A DNA stretch of 64,000 nucleotides from Brugia malayi (lineage: Eukaryota > Nematoda > Chromadorea > Rhabditida > Onchocercidae), in contig NW_025062475.1 of NCBI RefSeq assembly GCF_000002995.4, forward strand, positions 7,816,187 through 7,880,186, read 5' to 3'. Shown piece after piece: positions 12,901 through 26,531 of the stretch (its first letter is position 1; every line of letters starts with the position of its first letter). The translations under genes and the position numbers were made by a program. The notes beneath the pieces are model-generated. The model worked only from the letters and a program-made list of their open reading frames with translations, had not been told where the DNA came from and did no database searches.

Positions 12901-15867
12901 ACAAGAGTAATATTCGCGTGCCTTTTATCGCACTTTCTTCTTTTTCAAGGTTTATTTGTCTATAACTTTTTTTTTTTTTGAACTGTTTTCAAAAGTATGG
13001 AATTGATTGGTTCATATTACCATATTTACAGGACTATGCTTCTTGTATACGTAGGTGGAAGTTTTGTTCATGAATCAGCTTCGTTTGAATTATGGAATAA
13101 CAAATGTACAAAAGCCGTTGTGTCATTCTCCAATGTAATTTCTTTGATGATCTCAAAATACGGTTTTCGTTGTGATGGTTTCCTTGTAGAAATGTGTAAG
13201 TAGTAGTTATTCAATAAATTTTATACTACCATCATTTTCATAATTATGATAAGTGGAACGAAGTTGACTTTCGCTTGTTCAGGAATTATGTTTCATTTTT
13301 CGAGATGATTAAAATTTCGAATTACTAAGTTGTTTTCCAGCAAATTGACTGATTATAAATCTATCTAACCGGTAATCATCGAATAATAACTAAGGTAGCT
13401 AACAGTCAATTTTCAACTGAAACGTCATTCAGATGCGTCACTGAACAGTGCTTATTTTTACATATTGTTCAGGGCATATCTTAGAGAAATCAGATGAAGA
13501 GCAAAAAGAACACGAAAATGCTGCATCTTTGATGATTCGATTCATCTTGTTACATCTGATGCCGCGATTACTTGAGACTTATAAGGACTTCGAGGAACGG
13601 AAGATGGTGTCAGATTTTACACACCAAGCATTTGCACTAATTGCAGTCTGCCGTACATTGTTCAAGCAAGTATCAAATGAAAAGGCGCAACTGAAATGTG
13701 CAAAGCTTATTCGCAATATATTGGAGAAAAATGAAATAGGTAAGCCTTTATGGATACCTCACTCAGTATGTACAGGTGTTTTGAGAATAATCCATCATCC
13801 ATTTTTTTGGATTCACTAGCAATTAAATGCCCAAAAGCACAAGATATTGGAAATTCAGGCATTCTTAAAGTACTTTAACTAATACTTTTCAAACAGTTTT
13901 CTTTAATTCATGTATTGGTGAAGTTTTGGCAAAATTTAATTTTGGGGTCAAAGTCAAATTTCGTTAAAACATTGCAGTCAAATATTTTGAAGTTTGTGAT
14001 ATTTTGCTTCAGGTGATAAAACCATACTAAAAGAGATTTGGTATCTTTATGTGTATATCGAACGAGCTGGTAGCTGTAATAATAATTATATGAATTTTTT
14101 GCGAAGTGCCGCCACTCAAATAATAACTGTCCTGAGCAATAAGGAAAAAGTATGTTCTGAGTTTTTAATAAATTATGGTTTTCATTGATTAAGAAACAGC
14201 AATTATTCAGGTTTATAATAATTTCTCTTACCTTATTAAAAATTTTTTATACATTTTGGTAGGAAAGCATTCATTTATTGGCATCTATAAACGATTTAAC
14301 AGTGGAAACAAGTGCAGAAATGCTGGCTGCAGCCTGCTCAGCCTCTCTATCAGATGCACGTTTGACTGCCGAAATGATGTCTCAGATTTCCATATCCTCA
14401 AGTTAGCATTTTTCATTAAATTTCAGCTAAATGGTTATTTAGAAACTTTCCAAGATGTTTCATTATATCTTTTTCATAGCTTCGTTTTTTAGTGGATGTT
14501 GGTCTCGTCAAAGTAATCGATTTGTGCAGTAAATTAGCTGATGTAGTTCTTCTATTGCTCTCAGTACACATTGATTATGCAGTGGCCAAAGAGCCGATTT
14601 GTGCATTGTTAACTGCGCAATACGAAGTGCTCAATGTAGTTGTTAAATTGGTTGGTTTCAATTTTCTAAAGCACTAACAGTTTGAATGATATTTCTTCTC
14701 TCATTACATCATACCCTATATAATGGTCGTGTGCGAAGAACCTTTTTTCCATAGCAATAGAAAAAATTTCTTTTTTTTTTTTATTCAAAAAAGAAATTTT
14801 TTAAAAATGATATTTGAAAGCTGATTAAAAGTGGTGATACTTTCAAAAGTTATTTTTAAAAATCTTTGGAAGTAATAATGCTAGCGAAGGAAGTCTTCGT
14901 TTTCGAAAGGTCTCTTTTAGTGTTTTCACGAAGAAAAGTAAAGTTAAACAAATAAGGAATATTGAAGATGCTGAAGACACACAAATATAGTGACATTTCT
15001 GAGTGGATGGCTGTAGCCAAATTAGCATCGCTTGCTCATGGCAGTATCCTGCGAATTATGGAGAACGCTGACGAAAATGTAGGAACACTGAATCCGCTTG
15101 ATGTATGTTATTATCATGATTTCGTTTTCTTTCTCTGACGATATAAACTATAGCTTAAATTCGAGCGGATTTGCACCTTTGAATTTTATTAAAGGAACCG
15201 TCTCTTACTCATAACCGAAAAGTATCGAAGTCGCACAAGGATGAAACGCTTTATGTTGCTTATGTACGATCAAGAGAACTTTATCAGGTTTGTTAATCTG
15301 ATACCTATCAAAAAAAAATCTGACAGTAAACTTTGCACGGACCAGCTGAATATCTTTGACATGCATTTTACTATATGTACTGTTAAAGATAGTGAAAAAA
15401 ATCGTTTTCATAGCAGCTGTATTCATTGCGAAGGTTATTAGCAGTGATGCATGCAGATTTGGCACTGAGTGTTATCACCATATACTGCTAAATCAATTCT
15501 ACTTAGAATCCTTGTTCAGACACAAAAATTGTGATTGAAGATAGTATGGAGACGACTAATATAAAGTGGATTGCTGAAAGCAGGAAGAACTAATTTGTTG
15601 ATCTAATCCTTCGAAAGTCACTGCAATCATCTGTTTAAGGCTAATCTCTTGTTGCTGTGCTCAGCCTTGCACGATCATCGACTAGATGTACAGGTTAGGA
15701 ACAATTCGATTGGTGTTCGAGATTTCCGTATAGATGCCGAAAAATTACGACAGCGAGTAGAGGAACTGGGCGAGGAGGCTGAGAACGAGGAACGAGTACG
15801 AAATGATCAGAAAAGATCGGCTAAGAAACGTGCACGTATTGAGAAAGATGATGTTATTAATGTCTGA
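6925..15867 (+). CDS. FANCI: Fanconi anemia group I protein (FANCI)
   Basis: 24 exons with continuous phase: 6925-7110, 7771-7983, 8257-8342, 8459-8632, 8742-8868, 9035-9160, 9312-9646, 10135-10255, 10316-10579, 10719-10937, 11010-11128, 11327-11489, 11582-11734, 11862-11989, 12060-12236, 12791-12949, 13032-13195, 13473-13739, 14013-14149, 14263-14401, 14493-14650, 14968-15102, 15195-15287, 15694-15867. The product is about 1338 aa; human FANCI is 1328. Diagnostic blocks include LSLEIIGILKRTFSQPANIK then MLYRGI (human [20 protein letters not shown] then MLYEGF), LLEPLSDLVQ, the VRDFRI segment near the C-terminus, and a final basic tail KRSAKKRARIEKD like the human nuclear KKKRKK end. FANCI pairs with FANCD2 as the ID2 clamp in interstrand crosslink repair in the nucleus. 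The human ubiquitination lysine appears as Arg here (see findings). Intron 11 uses a GC donor. Exon 6 and exon 8 ends and the last acceptor are the least certain junctions. Confidence 0.92.
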
Positions 15868-17434
15868 GGTGATAGTTAAACACAAAAATGCTTACAGAAA
15901 TGGTTAAGTTAATGTGCTTTTCATTGTTAAGGATGTTGTAGATCAATCTTTATTGTCATAAATTTATTTGAATCATTTTCTTGCTGAGACTTACAAGCAA
16001 AGAACTCATTTGAAGCATAAAAATTTAATTTAAAAAAACCAACTTAAATTCGCTTTCACTTCCAATATTTACATATGTTCAGTAATGTAGTTACTTAAAC
16101 AGAAACCAAAATAGTGAGGTAATAACAATAATGACAACCAAATGTACCATTTGCATTCGTTGATAACGTTACTTTATTTTATTGAAATTTATTTCTTAAA
16201 GAATTCATATGCATAAACTTGAATCGACAAATGAGTATAGCAGAAGTAAAAAACATCTCAATGATCATTTGGAAAACGCTATAACAAAAGAAGACTGGAG
16301 AAGTGCGGTAAAATGTATTTAATGCAAAACCATACGGGAAGTGGAACATCTGAAGTCCTCACGCCATCACTACATCATATTACATTTATAATTTTCCAAC
16401 TAAGTGGAATGGAAATATTATTTCGATTCATTCAATCTAGTGTTCTTCGTTATGAGATTCCACAGTAAAAGTGCGAAAACAATAAATAGATACTAACATT
16501 GTTCCGACGTTTCCAAGCCTTTCATTCATTCAATTTTTCTTAGATGAAATTCATTCTATGTTTCTTAGTGGAATAAATTCCACTAAGAAACATAGAATGT
16601 TCAAGATCACTTATGTGCATAGTTTCAATAAGAACCAAATACGACCGTCGATGAGCAATCGCCATAGCGAACCCTCCTTTTCTTTAATTTTCGTTGATTC
16701 TATTTGTATTCATAGGCAAATACTATGAACTTATAAACACATTCGTGGTATTGATTTTATTGCGGTTACTAGCGAATAAGATTTTCATGACATTATTCAC
16801 TTCACGACAATAAGAAACAAAAAGGATGAAGTTTTCAAATTATTTTCCGATCAAAAGTATATTTCAAGGCACTTTTTGGTTTTTCTGACTTTCGAAAATT
16901 CTTGTAGCTTTAGTTGTAGCTATATATTATAAATTTGCTGTAATGCAACTGCCTTTTTGTGATTTAGACATTCGTAAATTGCTTAAACAATAAAAATAAA
17001 ATGCACTACTTTATACTATATGGTCAAGGTTTGAACCAGGAAAATAAATTGGCCAGCACTGACTTATAAATTTGCATGAATATCAATTCCCAATTACAGA
17101 TCCTATATTATTCAGAGGGATAAAATAGACTTTTTGGTTTTTTCCTTCAGCAACATCCTATTAATAAATATAAAAATTGCTAGGTTAAACTAGACCCAAA
17201 GATATAGAAGTCAGAAGGCCATACGTACACATGATTTCTAGGCTTGTTTTAGTCTCTGAAACACTTTTAAAATATTTTGTGAGGAAGTTCATTGAGAACG
17301 AATAATTCAGATGTATTCACAAATGTGCTATTACGTAAGCAAATATATATGTGCTGATTTAAGTGAAAACTACTTCCGTCAGTATTAAAACACAATACTT
17401 TTAAAATCATAAAAAAATATATAAAATGCAAAAC
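15868..17434. other. intergenic between convergent FANCI and VPS8
   Basis: About 1.57 kb with no supported gene. It should contain the 3' UTRs of both neighbours. Its one clear structure is the near-perfect inverted repeat at 16552-16599, listed separately. Confidence 0.6.
16552..16599. repeat. 23-bp inverted repeat with 2-nt spacer
   Basis: The arms 16552-16574 and 16577-16599 are exact reverse complements, starting CATTCTATGTTTCTTAGTGG, with only AA between them. It would form a long hairpin or cruciform. It is isolated in the FANCI-VPS8 intergenic gap. No flanking target-site duplication or coding sequence was noticed. Confidence 0.95.
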
Positions 17435-20400
17435 CTAAGATTCCAGTCTGTGTGGTCCCAGTAGTAGTTTCAGAGACTCTTCTGAAAAGATATCAACTCT
17501 CGCTGGTTTTCGAGTCACTTGACTGGATCCGCAAATCAAATTGTTTGTAATATTACAACAATTGAAGGCATTTATCTGACACAAACAATAATGCGAACTG
17601 TTCTCGGAATCACAATCCATATGAACCATGTGGCCACAACTAAAATGGGAAATAAATTTTGATCTGAAATTAGTACAAAAGCCAGAAAAGCACAGAGACA
17701 TATAGTGCTAAAAAAGACATTAAAAAACATGCCTATATAGATATGATGATTTTCTTGGTGAGCACCCACAACTAATGCACATAGTCGATTTGATTAAGCC
17801 AGCAGTACGACGTGTCGCTTGCTTTATTAAATCGTTTAACCTACGAATCTGTTTATCAGAATCTAACTGAGTGATGAAACTTATCTCTATTCGTATCCGA
17901 AATCTATGAAAACATCATGATGTGTTGAAATTGAAATGAAATCCTGACAGTTCAAATTTATATCAACTAACTACTCTATTAACCATACTTGATAACTGTT
18001 AATATCAAATATAGTCGACTTTCACAATAGTTTAAACATTATGCGAAATAAAGGTAAACAGATATACATTTGTATAGTTTCTCCCTCGATACATCGTATG
18101 GTTTCTTTCAAGAATACATCCTCGTAGCGACATGATGAGAACATGAACGTTATTAGTGAACGAAAATTTGCATATGTTGAACATCTGCAATTTTCTCTCA
18201 TTAAAATAATGAGACCTCGTTCTTCGAAGAATTTCAACAATATTTTCTTTGTTATAATGAGCTGATCGTGGTTTCACGTTACAAGTTTATTTGAATTTAG
18301 ACATGCATAGCTTAGCCTTTGAGACAAAAATATTACCGCCTACAGAATCAGTCAAGGAGATGTGAAATCTTTTGTGTAAGAAAAAAAAAAAAAAAATAGA
18401 TGGTACCGAAATACTGGGTGGGTAAATAAAGCATCAACCAAACGTTCTGCATCACTGCTTCCACTTTCCATAATTGCAGTGATTACGTTGTTTAATATCA
18501 CCATCACACCTTTAAGACCTAATATTACATTGTTTTATTTCAAAAACTTCTACCATATCATTCATAATCTGGTAAGAAAACATGAATCGGCTACAAAGTT
18601 ACTTATAATCAATGTTGAAGTCGATTTACTGAGCACTATAAACTCTATGTGATATAGAGCAATAAATTATGTGTTGCATATATTATCTTGAGAAAACATG
18701 ACACAAGTATTAATGACATCACAACTTCAAAATGATATTTGCAGTGGAATCTTTAAATGATTTGTAAATACCATAAACAGGATAATCCAACGGTACTACG
18801 AATAGTGCAGTTATGATTTGGCATATAGATTATTCAAAATGAGCTTATTTTGGAACAAAATATATTATATCCCACCTGGCTCCTCCTGAAGTTCTGATTC
18901 TGGAAGCGAAAGGATTCTACTCAGTATTTTGAACAACCAGCTTCCTTGTCGAGCCTCTTCATGATAAATATTAGCCAAACGAATTGCTTCGTAAATATAT
19001 TTCGCTGAAGAGAAATCAGTTTTGTTTATCTTCTTTTTCAATTTTACAACTCAAGGATTTTTATATAAGACTGAAAATTTACATGAAAGCATTGCATCTT
19101 TCATCCATCTTTTTTCAAGTTCATATTCAAGCAGTTCAAAAGCTCCTTCCAGAAGTTTCCTAGCTTCCAAAAGTAACACACTTGACAAAATAAATCCATT
19201 TTTCACTGTATAATTCAAGCATCGATCTGTTCTCGATGCTATCGTTAGCCAATACCGCAGAAACTCACTTAATTGCTGAAACCAGACATATTTGATTCGA
19301 TATTGATTACTGAGACAGACAAAATTTATGGTGCTGAAGTGTAGAAAGAATTTTGATTACCGTGTCTAGATTTTCAAATAAATTATGTACTACAGCTTCC
19401 TTTACAGCAAGAATCAAAAGCTGTTCATCACGTTCCTCAGAATCAGTTAAAGTCCGATATCCACGATCACGCCTAAAACAGATTACTCAGAAGACCTCAT
19501 CAACTACAACTGTTTTTATAGATCACAACAAGGAAGCTTTTAAAAGACAAAATTATTCCAATTAAAAAACATTTTAGACACATTCAACAAGAACAAAATA
19601 AACCTTGCTAAGAAGCAATAATAAAGTATTAATGCATCACTGTCTTCCAATGTTTCCTTGGATAGCCAATCCATAAAGTGATCAAGAATAATTTCGGCTG
19701 TCTGATTGTAATCGATTTTTGCGAATCTCTATAAATAGAAAAAAATCCAGAAAAAAAAAATGAATGGAAATGAACCATTAACAAAACAAAAAAAACAAGA
19801 TACCGACAATTTTAAACTTATGAAAAGTGAGCGATGAAATGAAAGAAAATAAATACTCGCCTAGCGTAAGAAATTACAGCAAGTAGTAAACCAAATCTCT
19901 TTAGAGATTTATCATCCCAACACCAATACCTCACACATAAAACTTGCAGAAACTGAAGTTAAAATACCTTTAAGGAATTCCATACAAACGAATAAAAATT
20001 TGATAATTCATCGCCTTGTAGTTCTAACAATAATGTTCTGACCAGAGGAAATACGAGGGCATGGAAATATGTATAATTAAGTTACTTCAAATTCATGAAG
20101 ATGCATTCATTGAAGTTTCAGTAGGAAACAGTAATTGAAAGAAAAAAAAAAACATACTGCATTCGTTGAGCTATTTAGATAACACTCCATTAAACTGACG
20201 AATTCCCGTCTGTTTACATAAATATATGAGCAGACCTGCAAGCTAAAAATACTCAAATGAAACCAAAGAAGAAAAAGTTGTGACTAGCATCTATAAGTTT
20301 GAAACTTCTTTTTACGATTTGCTTTTTGACCTTTACGACAAGAACTGCATTTTTTTCATCATTTGCAAAGCTTCCATCGAAGTCATATTCCCATTGTGGC

Positions 20401-23400
20401 CAGTTGGTTCTGTTCCATCCATGGTGGTCTTCCCACCATATTTCGTAATTCTCAAGTTTTGTCAGAGAGAGAGAGAGAGAGTTTCACTGTTGTAATATCA
20501 ACAAGATTATACTTACTTAGAATTCAACGAAACAGAATTTCGCCTTTTTTATTCCTTCTACTTAAGTTTGGTTGTAATCGAAACGGTTCTGGACTAGTGC
20601 ACACTTATTTTTTTTTTTAAAGTGTTGTTAATAACTCTAATCGGAGTATAATTGCTGCGATTCGACATTTAGCAAGCATCACATTTTAATTCCTTGAAAG
20701 TCATAGCTATGTGTGTATATGCCCTTATAATACGCCAACTTGATGCATCTGTGAAGACATGAAATTGCTCTGAGGGATATATTACAAGTCGCAATAGCTT
20801 CTTTCATCTATTGATCAGTCATTTATCAGAGATTCTCACGTTTTTCTTTCTTCCTTATTTATAGACAATGACACCCGGACGAATTCTCTTACGTTCATTG
20901 AAGTTTTTTTGAAGTTCAAGAACAAATATAATCCAATATCATTGAAGAAGTAATCTTAAATATGAATCAGGTTAGCGTTACATACTATTTGCCTCCAATA
21001 CTAACAAATAAAAACCAAATTACGAATCGTTTACGATATTTCTATCCACCTCAAAGTTTAAGCGAGGTTCTGTATTGCGGTCCAATTACATTCGTCGATT
21101 TGCAGGTGTATTGCTCCGATTCACAATGATGAATGTAATAGCCGATATTGAAAAGGAATTTTTGCAGTTGGCATTATTTCCATCAGAGTGAAACTACATT
21201 CGATTCCTTTGGTTGATAAGTCAACAAATTTCAATTATAAAGTTTCATTCCGATAATATATAAGATGTAAAATGTTCCTAAGAAAATGAAGACAACTGGT
21301 TCAAAACTAAAATGGACATACTGAGGTAGTTTTCTGGCTTGTCGCAATATCTTCATCTCATCAAGACCATTCACAATTTTCATTACCTCCACAACACATC
21401 TCTCAGCGTCTGCTACCCGCTCAACAGACTCACCAAATGATAATACCATCTCAATCAACTGTAATACAAATGCATTTGGAAGGTACAACGTTTAGAAATA
21501 AATTTTCGAGTCTGTATCAGTCGTAGCTGTAACGAAAAAACTCTCAGCCAAGCTTTACCTCATTGATGGTGCCAAGCGCTGGAAAAATTGCTTTTTTCTG
21601 CAACAGATAAGCAACAAGAGTGAAATAATTGATAAAGAGTACTGCACTTTGATCCATCGACTTAATTATTTGATACACCACTTCTGTAATTCTCTGTAAT
21701 CTCCCGTCTCTAAAACTATGGAATTTTAATTCAAATTGATGAGAAATGAGATGCAGTAAATTGGTGGGCATCTAAAATGTTCGGTTTTCATGAAATTTAA
21801 TTGGAATATCTCACTCCAGCTGAGATTAGTAATAGCGGGTAGTTCCACATAACAGTTCCACAGCATAATTGTGCGCATTTTTTGCAATATACTTAGAAAA
21901 AAAAAACTTTATTCTATGCTGATCAATAAGGTACGGCAGTCCACAAAACAAAGGTTTTTTAAAAGGAAGCTGATAAACTAGCGAGAAAGTGTACTATAGT
22001 AGTGGATAAGAGACCAAAGACCAGAATCAAAAGAGTTACAATAGACTGAATATTCTTCTGAGTCATTTATCACTCGTTTTTGGGCGTTAAGTAGAAATAA
22101 ACTTACTCTGAATTAAAAATATCACTGTCTGAACATGTAAATATAACATTAAAGAACTGAACAGCGTCAAACTTAATAAGCAGTTGTAAATATGGATATG
22201 TAATTGAAGCTGAAAAATATACTGTTGAAAAAAACAGATCTGCAAATTACTTAGCGAATGAACGGCAATGATAAGTGAGATAAGAAATTACCTGATGTGC
22301 CATTCTTGCCTTTGTAGGAAATCAGGCAGCGATACACTTGCAAGGGAAGAGTTGCAGCAACTTTTTCCGGCAAAGATCCAATTGGGTAAGCTCTGGCCGA
22401 CAGGCAACACTGAATATACAATAATAACTTATTTCCTAGCGCTATTTCGCAGTCTGATAGCATTTCACAATCGGTAAGCTCTGCTAAATTATCAAATATC
22501 TCCTGTAATATTCACTGATAAAGATTTTATTCATGTAGCATTTAGACTTTCGTTTAGGAAACTGAAAATTTTTACACCAGGATTTAAATTGACAAAAAAT
22601 TTTGGAACATAAATGAGTAATTATTAAAACAAGCATGCTTACCTCAAGTGGCCCTATATAATCTGACATTGCCTTATTGTAAACATATATGACGCCGTCA
22701 TAAAGTCTATTTTTTCTGCAAGTAGTCATCACAAAATGAATATCCTGTTTCTCAACTGGAATACGCACTACCGCTGCTTCAAATTGGTTTAAATTTCCTT
22801 CTGATATCAAATGATGAAAATAATCCGAAACCTAAAATAAGCACTTTCATCATCGGAATTATTTTCAGTCATCAGTAAAACACGTTTTCTAATACTTCCG
22901 CTACTAAAGACAGATGTGGTTCCAGGAAACTTGCAATAAATCACAGTAAATCTAAGCTATACTGCCAGTCAAAAAATAACAAAGAGAAGGTAAACTTTAT
23001 ACGACGGTAAACTAATAAATAGAATGAAAGACGAACTAATGCAGGAGGTGGGTTTTCCAATCGCCCATCCAATACAACTTCATCGATGAGGTCGAAAAAT
23101 ATTGCCTTGGAAAGGGTGTCTCTTTCTAAGCAACTGTACACTGTATTATAGAGTAAATCAAATTGACTGGTAGCAACACATGCCCGTATGAGGAGCTGGA
23201 TATGTTTCTGTAAGTTACCGAAATAAGATAAGGTTTTTCTCGTTTATGAGGAAGGATAAAAATTATAAGATTACGATCTTGATCGCTGTGGATCACATAC
23301 ACTGTATATATCTTTCTACATAAATTTTAATAAAGCTATTTTAACAAACCAAATTGTGGTAAAACTCTTACTGAATACTTACTTCCGCTTCTATACTTAT

Positions 23401-26400
23401 AACAGCAACTTTACTCACTTTATAGTGATCAACAAGTTGTGTCACTTTTCCATTGGCTGGACCAGATATGGTCAAAGCTAGCAACGACTGAATAAGACTA
23501 GGAATTCGCGAAGAAACGACATGTCTCAAATTTAGTCCTTCCCTTTTATTAACGACTCTGCCCATAACAATATCAAGAGCAAAAAGAATCGCTGACACCA
23601 TTTGTCCTCTAAAATTCTGCTTTCTTTATCTTTTGAAATATTGAAAATAATGTGACTCAATAAGTTCATATTTATAAAATTTTAATACTACAATAATTTC
23701 ACAATAAAAATAACCGGTTAACTAAGTTTTCCAATTGCATTATTCGGTCTCTTATGGAGATCATATAAATAGAAGACTGGCCGAGAAGAAATATCATTTT
23801 TTCAACGCGACAAATAGATTGGTAACACACGCAATCAGCCAAATAATCCAAGGCAGCACTTACATTACCTCCAGTAGATAAGCCCTGCAAAAGAATTCTT
23901 TAGTGTTATTCTTCGTCTAACCTTCTGCCCTATTTTATTCATACATCGTACCTTGAAATCAGCAGTAGCATATGCTAGTTGTATATCGCGAATATTTTCC
24001 ATTGCAATATCTCCTTGCATAGTCTCGATCATATGAACCCTTTCAACATCATCCACGGCGATCAAGTAACATGACTCTATCCACTTTAGATTTATCATGT
24101 CAAAATCCAACGATAATTCTCTAGAAAATAATGGCCAAAAACGGAAAGCGGCGATGGACAGAAATAAATCTGTTGATAAAAGTGGAACAAAATCATAAAA
24201 GAATAAAAACCTTCCCTACCCAAAGTAGAACTTAGAAAATCTGAAATTCAAATAAACAGATATATTCAATTAAAGATATCAGCCATATTGCAGCTCGATA
24301 CAATATTCAATATACTTTCTCAAAAGCAAAAGTTGATCTTGAAAATCAGACGTACAAAGATGAAACAAAAAATACGAACAAAAACACAAGTTTTTCGGAG
24401 GACTTTGTAAATTCTTTGCGGAGTTTACGCAATAACTCAAGAAAGAGTGCAGGAACTTACCCATAATGCAGAACTCGCAAACTTGAAAATTCATAATTTA
24501 AGTAATAGAAATCAACTCTCGAACCACGTGCCAGACAGAAAGCAGTGTTCTTACTTTCTGATGTTTTCTGCAAGGTTAAAGTAAGGCACGCTTAGAAATT
24601 CGGAAATACAGCATGTTTCAACTTTTTTTCGGACTTCTGCTGTACGTTCCAACCCCATAACTTGGATATGCCACATTAAATAAGCATAATAATGAATATT
24701 TGAAACGAGCGTAGACCAGCGTAGCAACCAATGTAAATGACACATGCAATAAGCCTACCTTGACATTTACTGTCTGACAATCAATTAAAGGTGGGCGATT
24801 GGCTGGTCCAATGAATGAAATAGCATATATCAAACACATCTTCTTCAAGCTTACTAGAAACAATTTCTTGAGTGATAAGAGAGCTAAGACATCGCTGTCC
24901 AACAATTTCAAATATACGACCTAGAATCACATTTTGAAAATCACATTTTCGTAATCAGAGAATGTAACTGATTAAATTTTTTTCAAATAGTGACCTCTCC
25001 ATGAGAACCGGAGAAAACACAGCGAGTTTTCCGTGATCGAACTGTTGTTGGTAATGTTAGTTCATAAACCGAACCTCCACTATCAAGACAAGCAAGTCTT
25101 TTGTCACTGAAGCAGTAAAGATAAGAGCAGAAAAAAATAATAATCATGAACAAAATTAATGGTTGTTTCAAATAAAAACATCTATATCTACTACCTGTTT
25201 ATTTATAAGATATTAATAACCCATAAAGCAATCTGTAACCATAAACGTAATAAAATTCCTCTTTCAAGTCTTTATTATAGCTGAGACTTATAAAACCGTT
25301 CTGATCCCAACCAATAAGTAAAAGTGTATTTAAAAAAGGAAAGAACAACAAAATACTATGAATAAATAAAAACTACACCTTTCACAAAAAAGAATTTGCA
25401 GTACGCCTTGACCAGGTTGCACTACGTCACTGACGTTGTCTATTACTTTACCCATAGTAACATTAAATATACGTATTAGACCGGAACCATAACCAATGGC
25501 CAAAAGTGTACTAGCTTTGTTGAAGTCAAGACACGATACTGGGCAACCGTCTGTTGTCATTGATTGAACTAGTCTGTAAATCAAAAATAGCATGTCTCTG
25601 TGAATATCTGTATCAAAAATGAAGAAACGAAAAGAAAACGTTGTAGTAACCTTTGATTTTCACAGTCAAAGATCAGTACTAATCCACGACTCGTTCCGAC
25701 TGCAACGTTAGCATTAGAAACGGCCAAGGCTCTAGCACGACCTCCAAAACTATCGCTCCGTGTCTTCAACTGATATGTCATGGATTCTGTAACACTTACT
25801 GACAACAACGTCAACATTAAAGAGAATGTGTGAGAAATCAATGCTGCTACCTAATTAAAGGAGTAGATTACAGTGATCTAAAATTAAGCTCTTCTATGTT
25901 TGATACAATCTGTCAGCACATATAGAAGGATTAGGGCATATCCAAACATGATGGTACTTTTGGAGACATAAATGCCGCATTGTAGTTAAGCTATTAAGGT
26001 TAAAGTTCAGCCTGATCAAGTAGTTTTGATAGAAAGTAAAAATCTGTCATTATTGAATAAGTGATCGTCGGTGCAGTGATACTGACTTACGAGTCACAAG
26101 AAACAGATTGGTAACTCATGCTTATGCCTTTTCTGTTAAACTATCGTTTTTCACTTTTTTCTCCGGCGCAATGTCATCCTTTAATATAATAACGAAGGGC
26201 CACCTAATTCTCTGATATGAAGGGGCGAGTCCAACGTATAGGAAGGAATAGATGATGTCGGGCTCGACTGTCGCGGCGATGTGAATAGTGACTCCTCATC
26301 ATCCAGTCCACACAGTATCTCCTCATCCAAATCCAAGATTTTCTATAAAAATAATATGCGATATATCAGTCAGTCCAAATCAATTTGTAGAGGAAAGAGA

Positions 26401-26531
26401 AAATAAAGATTACATTGTTTAATGCTTACATCGGCAAGAATCTCATCGAGGGTTTGCTCGGGAACACTGATTGAATCGTCAATTTCAATCCATCTATCTA
26501 CGATATCTTCATCAGTAGCTATCGACGACAT
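17435..26531 (-). CDS. VPS8: VPS8, CORVET complex subunit
   Basis: 27 minus-strand exons in phase: 26531-26430, 26342-26204, 25798-25651, 25573-25379, 25106-24995, 24920-24759, 24567-24461, 24120-23952, 23884-23723, 23616-23383, 23207-23013, 22831-22643, 22502-22292, 22209-22107, 21709-21559, 21458-21322, 20242-20158, 19952-19857, 19728-19604, 19472-19361, 19275-19083, 19004-18876, 18518-18407, 18184-18068, 17995-17975, 17840-17733, 17663-17435. This gives about 1280 aa. The N-terminal beta-propeller is shown by NVAVGTSRGLVLIFD, LDSGGSVYELTLP and LSTGGNVSAAL. The helical body has CRKNRLYDGVIYVYNKAMSD and LGNKLLLYIQCCLSARAYPI, matching human VPS8. The C-terminal RING-H2 has CISC, SCGHMVH, MDC and CLCQ. 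VPS8 tethers early endosomes through Rab5 within CORVET. Compared with human, about 40 residues are missing after the propeller (between exons 9 and 10). It has a 21-nt microexon and a GC-AG last intron. A Trp-rich open frame lies in the 1-kb intron 16. Confidence 0.95.
20253..20483 (-). other. Trp-rich open frame inside VPS8 intron 16
   Basis: A minus-strand frame stays open for 76 codons (20483 to 20256, TGA at 20255-20253). Its middle, starting NYEIWWEDHHGWNRTNWPQW, has five Trp in a short span, a WxxW motif and an N-glycosylation sequon. It has no Met start. An AG and a GT flank the Trp-rich part, but its phase does not fit VPS8 exons 16 and 17, so it is not a VPS8 exon. I do not recognise the protein. 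It could be a nested exon, a pseudogene fragment or chance. Confidence 0.3.
20464..20481. repeat. (GA)n microsatellite
   Basis: A run of about nine GA dinucleotides within VPS8 intron 16, directly beside the Trp-rich open frame (it supplies the leading Ser/Leu codons of that frame). Ordinary simple repeat. Confidence 0.9.

Noticed and set aside
19968..20037. Possible extra VPS8 exon (TLLLELQGDELSNFYSFVWN)
   Set aside because: It would need a 15-nt intron before the next exon and the wrong phase. Joining exon 17 (20158) directly to 19952 keeps phase and matches the human spacing.
24568..24700. Candidate VPS8 exon with acceptor near 24627 (QKSEKKLKHA)
   Set aside because: Not needed: exon 6 joins the exon at 24567 in phase and matches human spacing without it.
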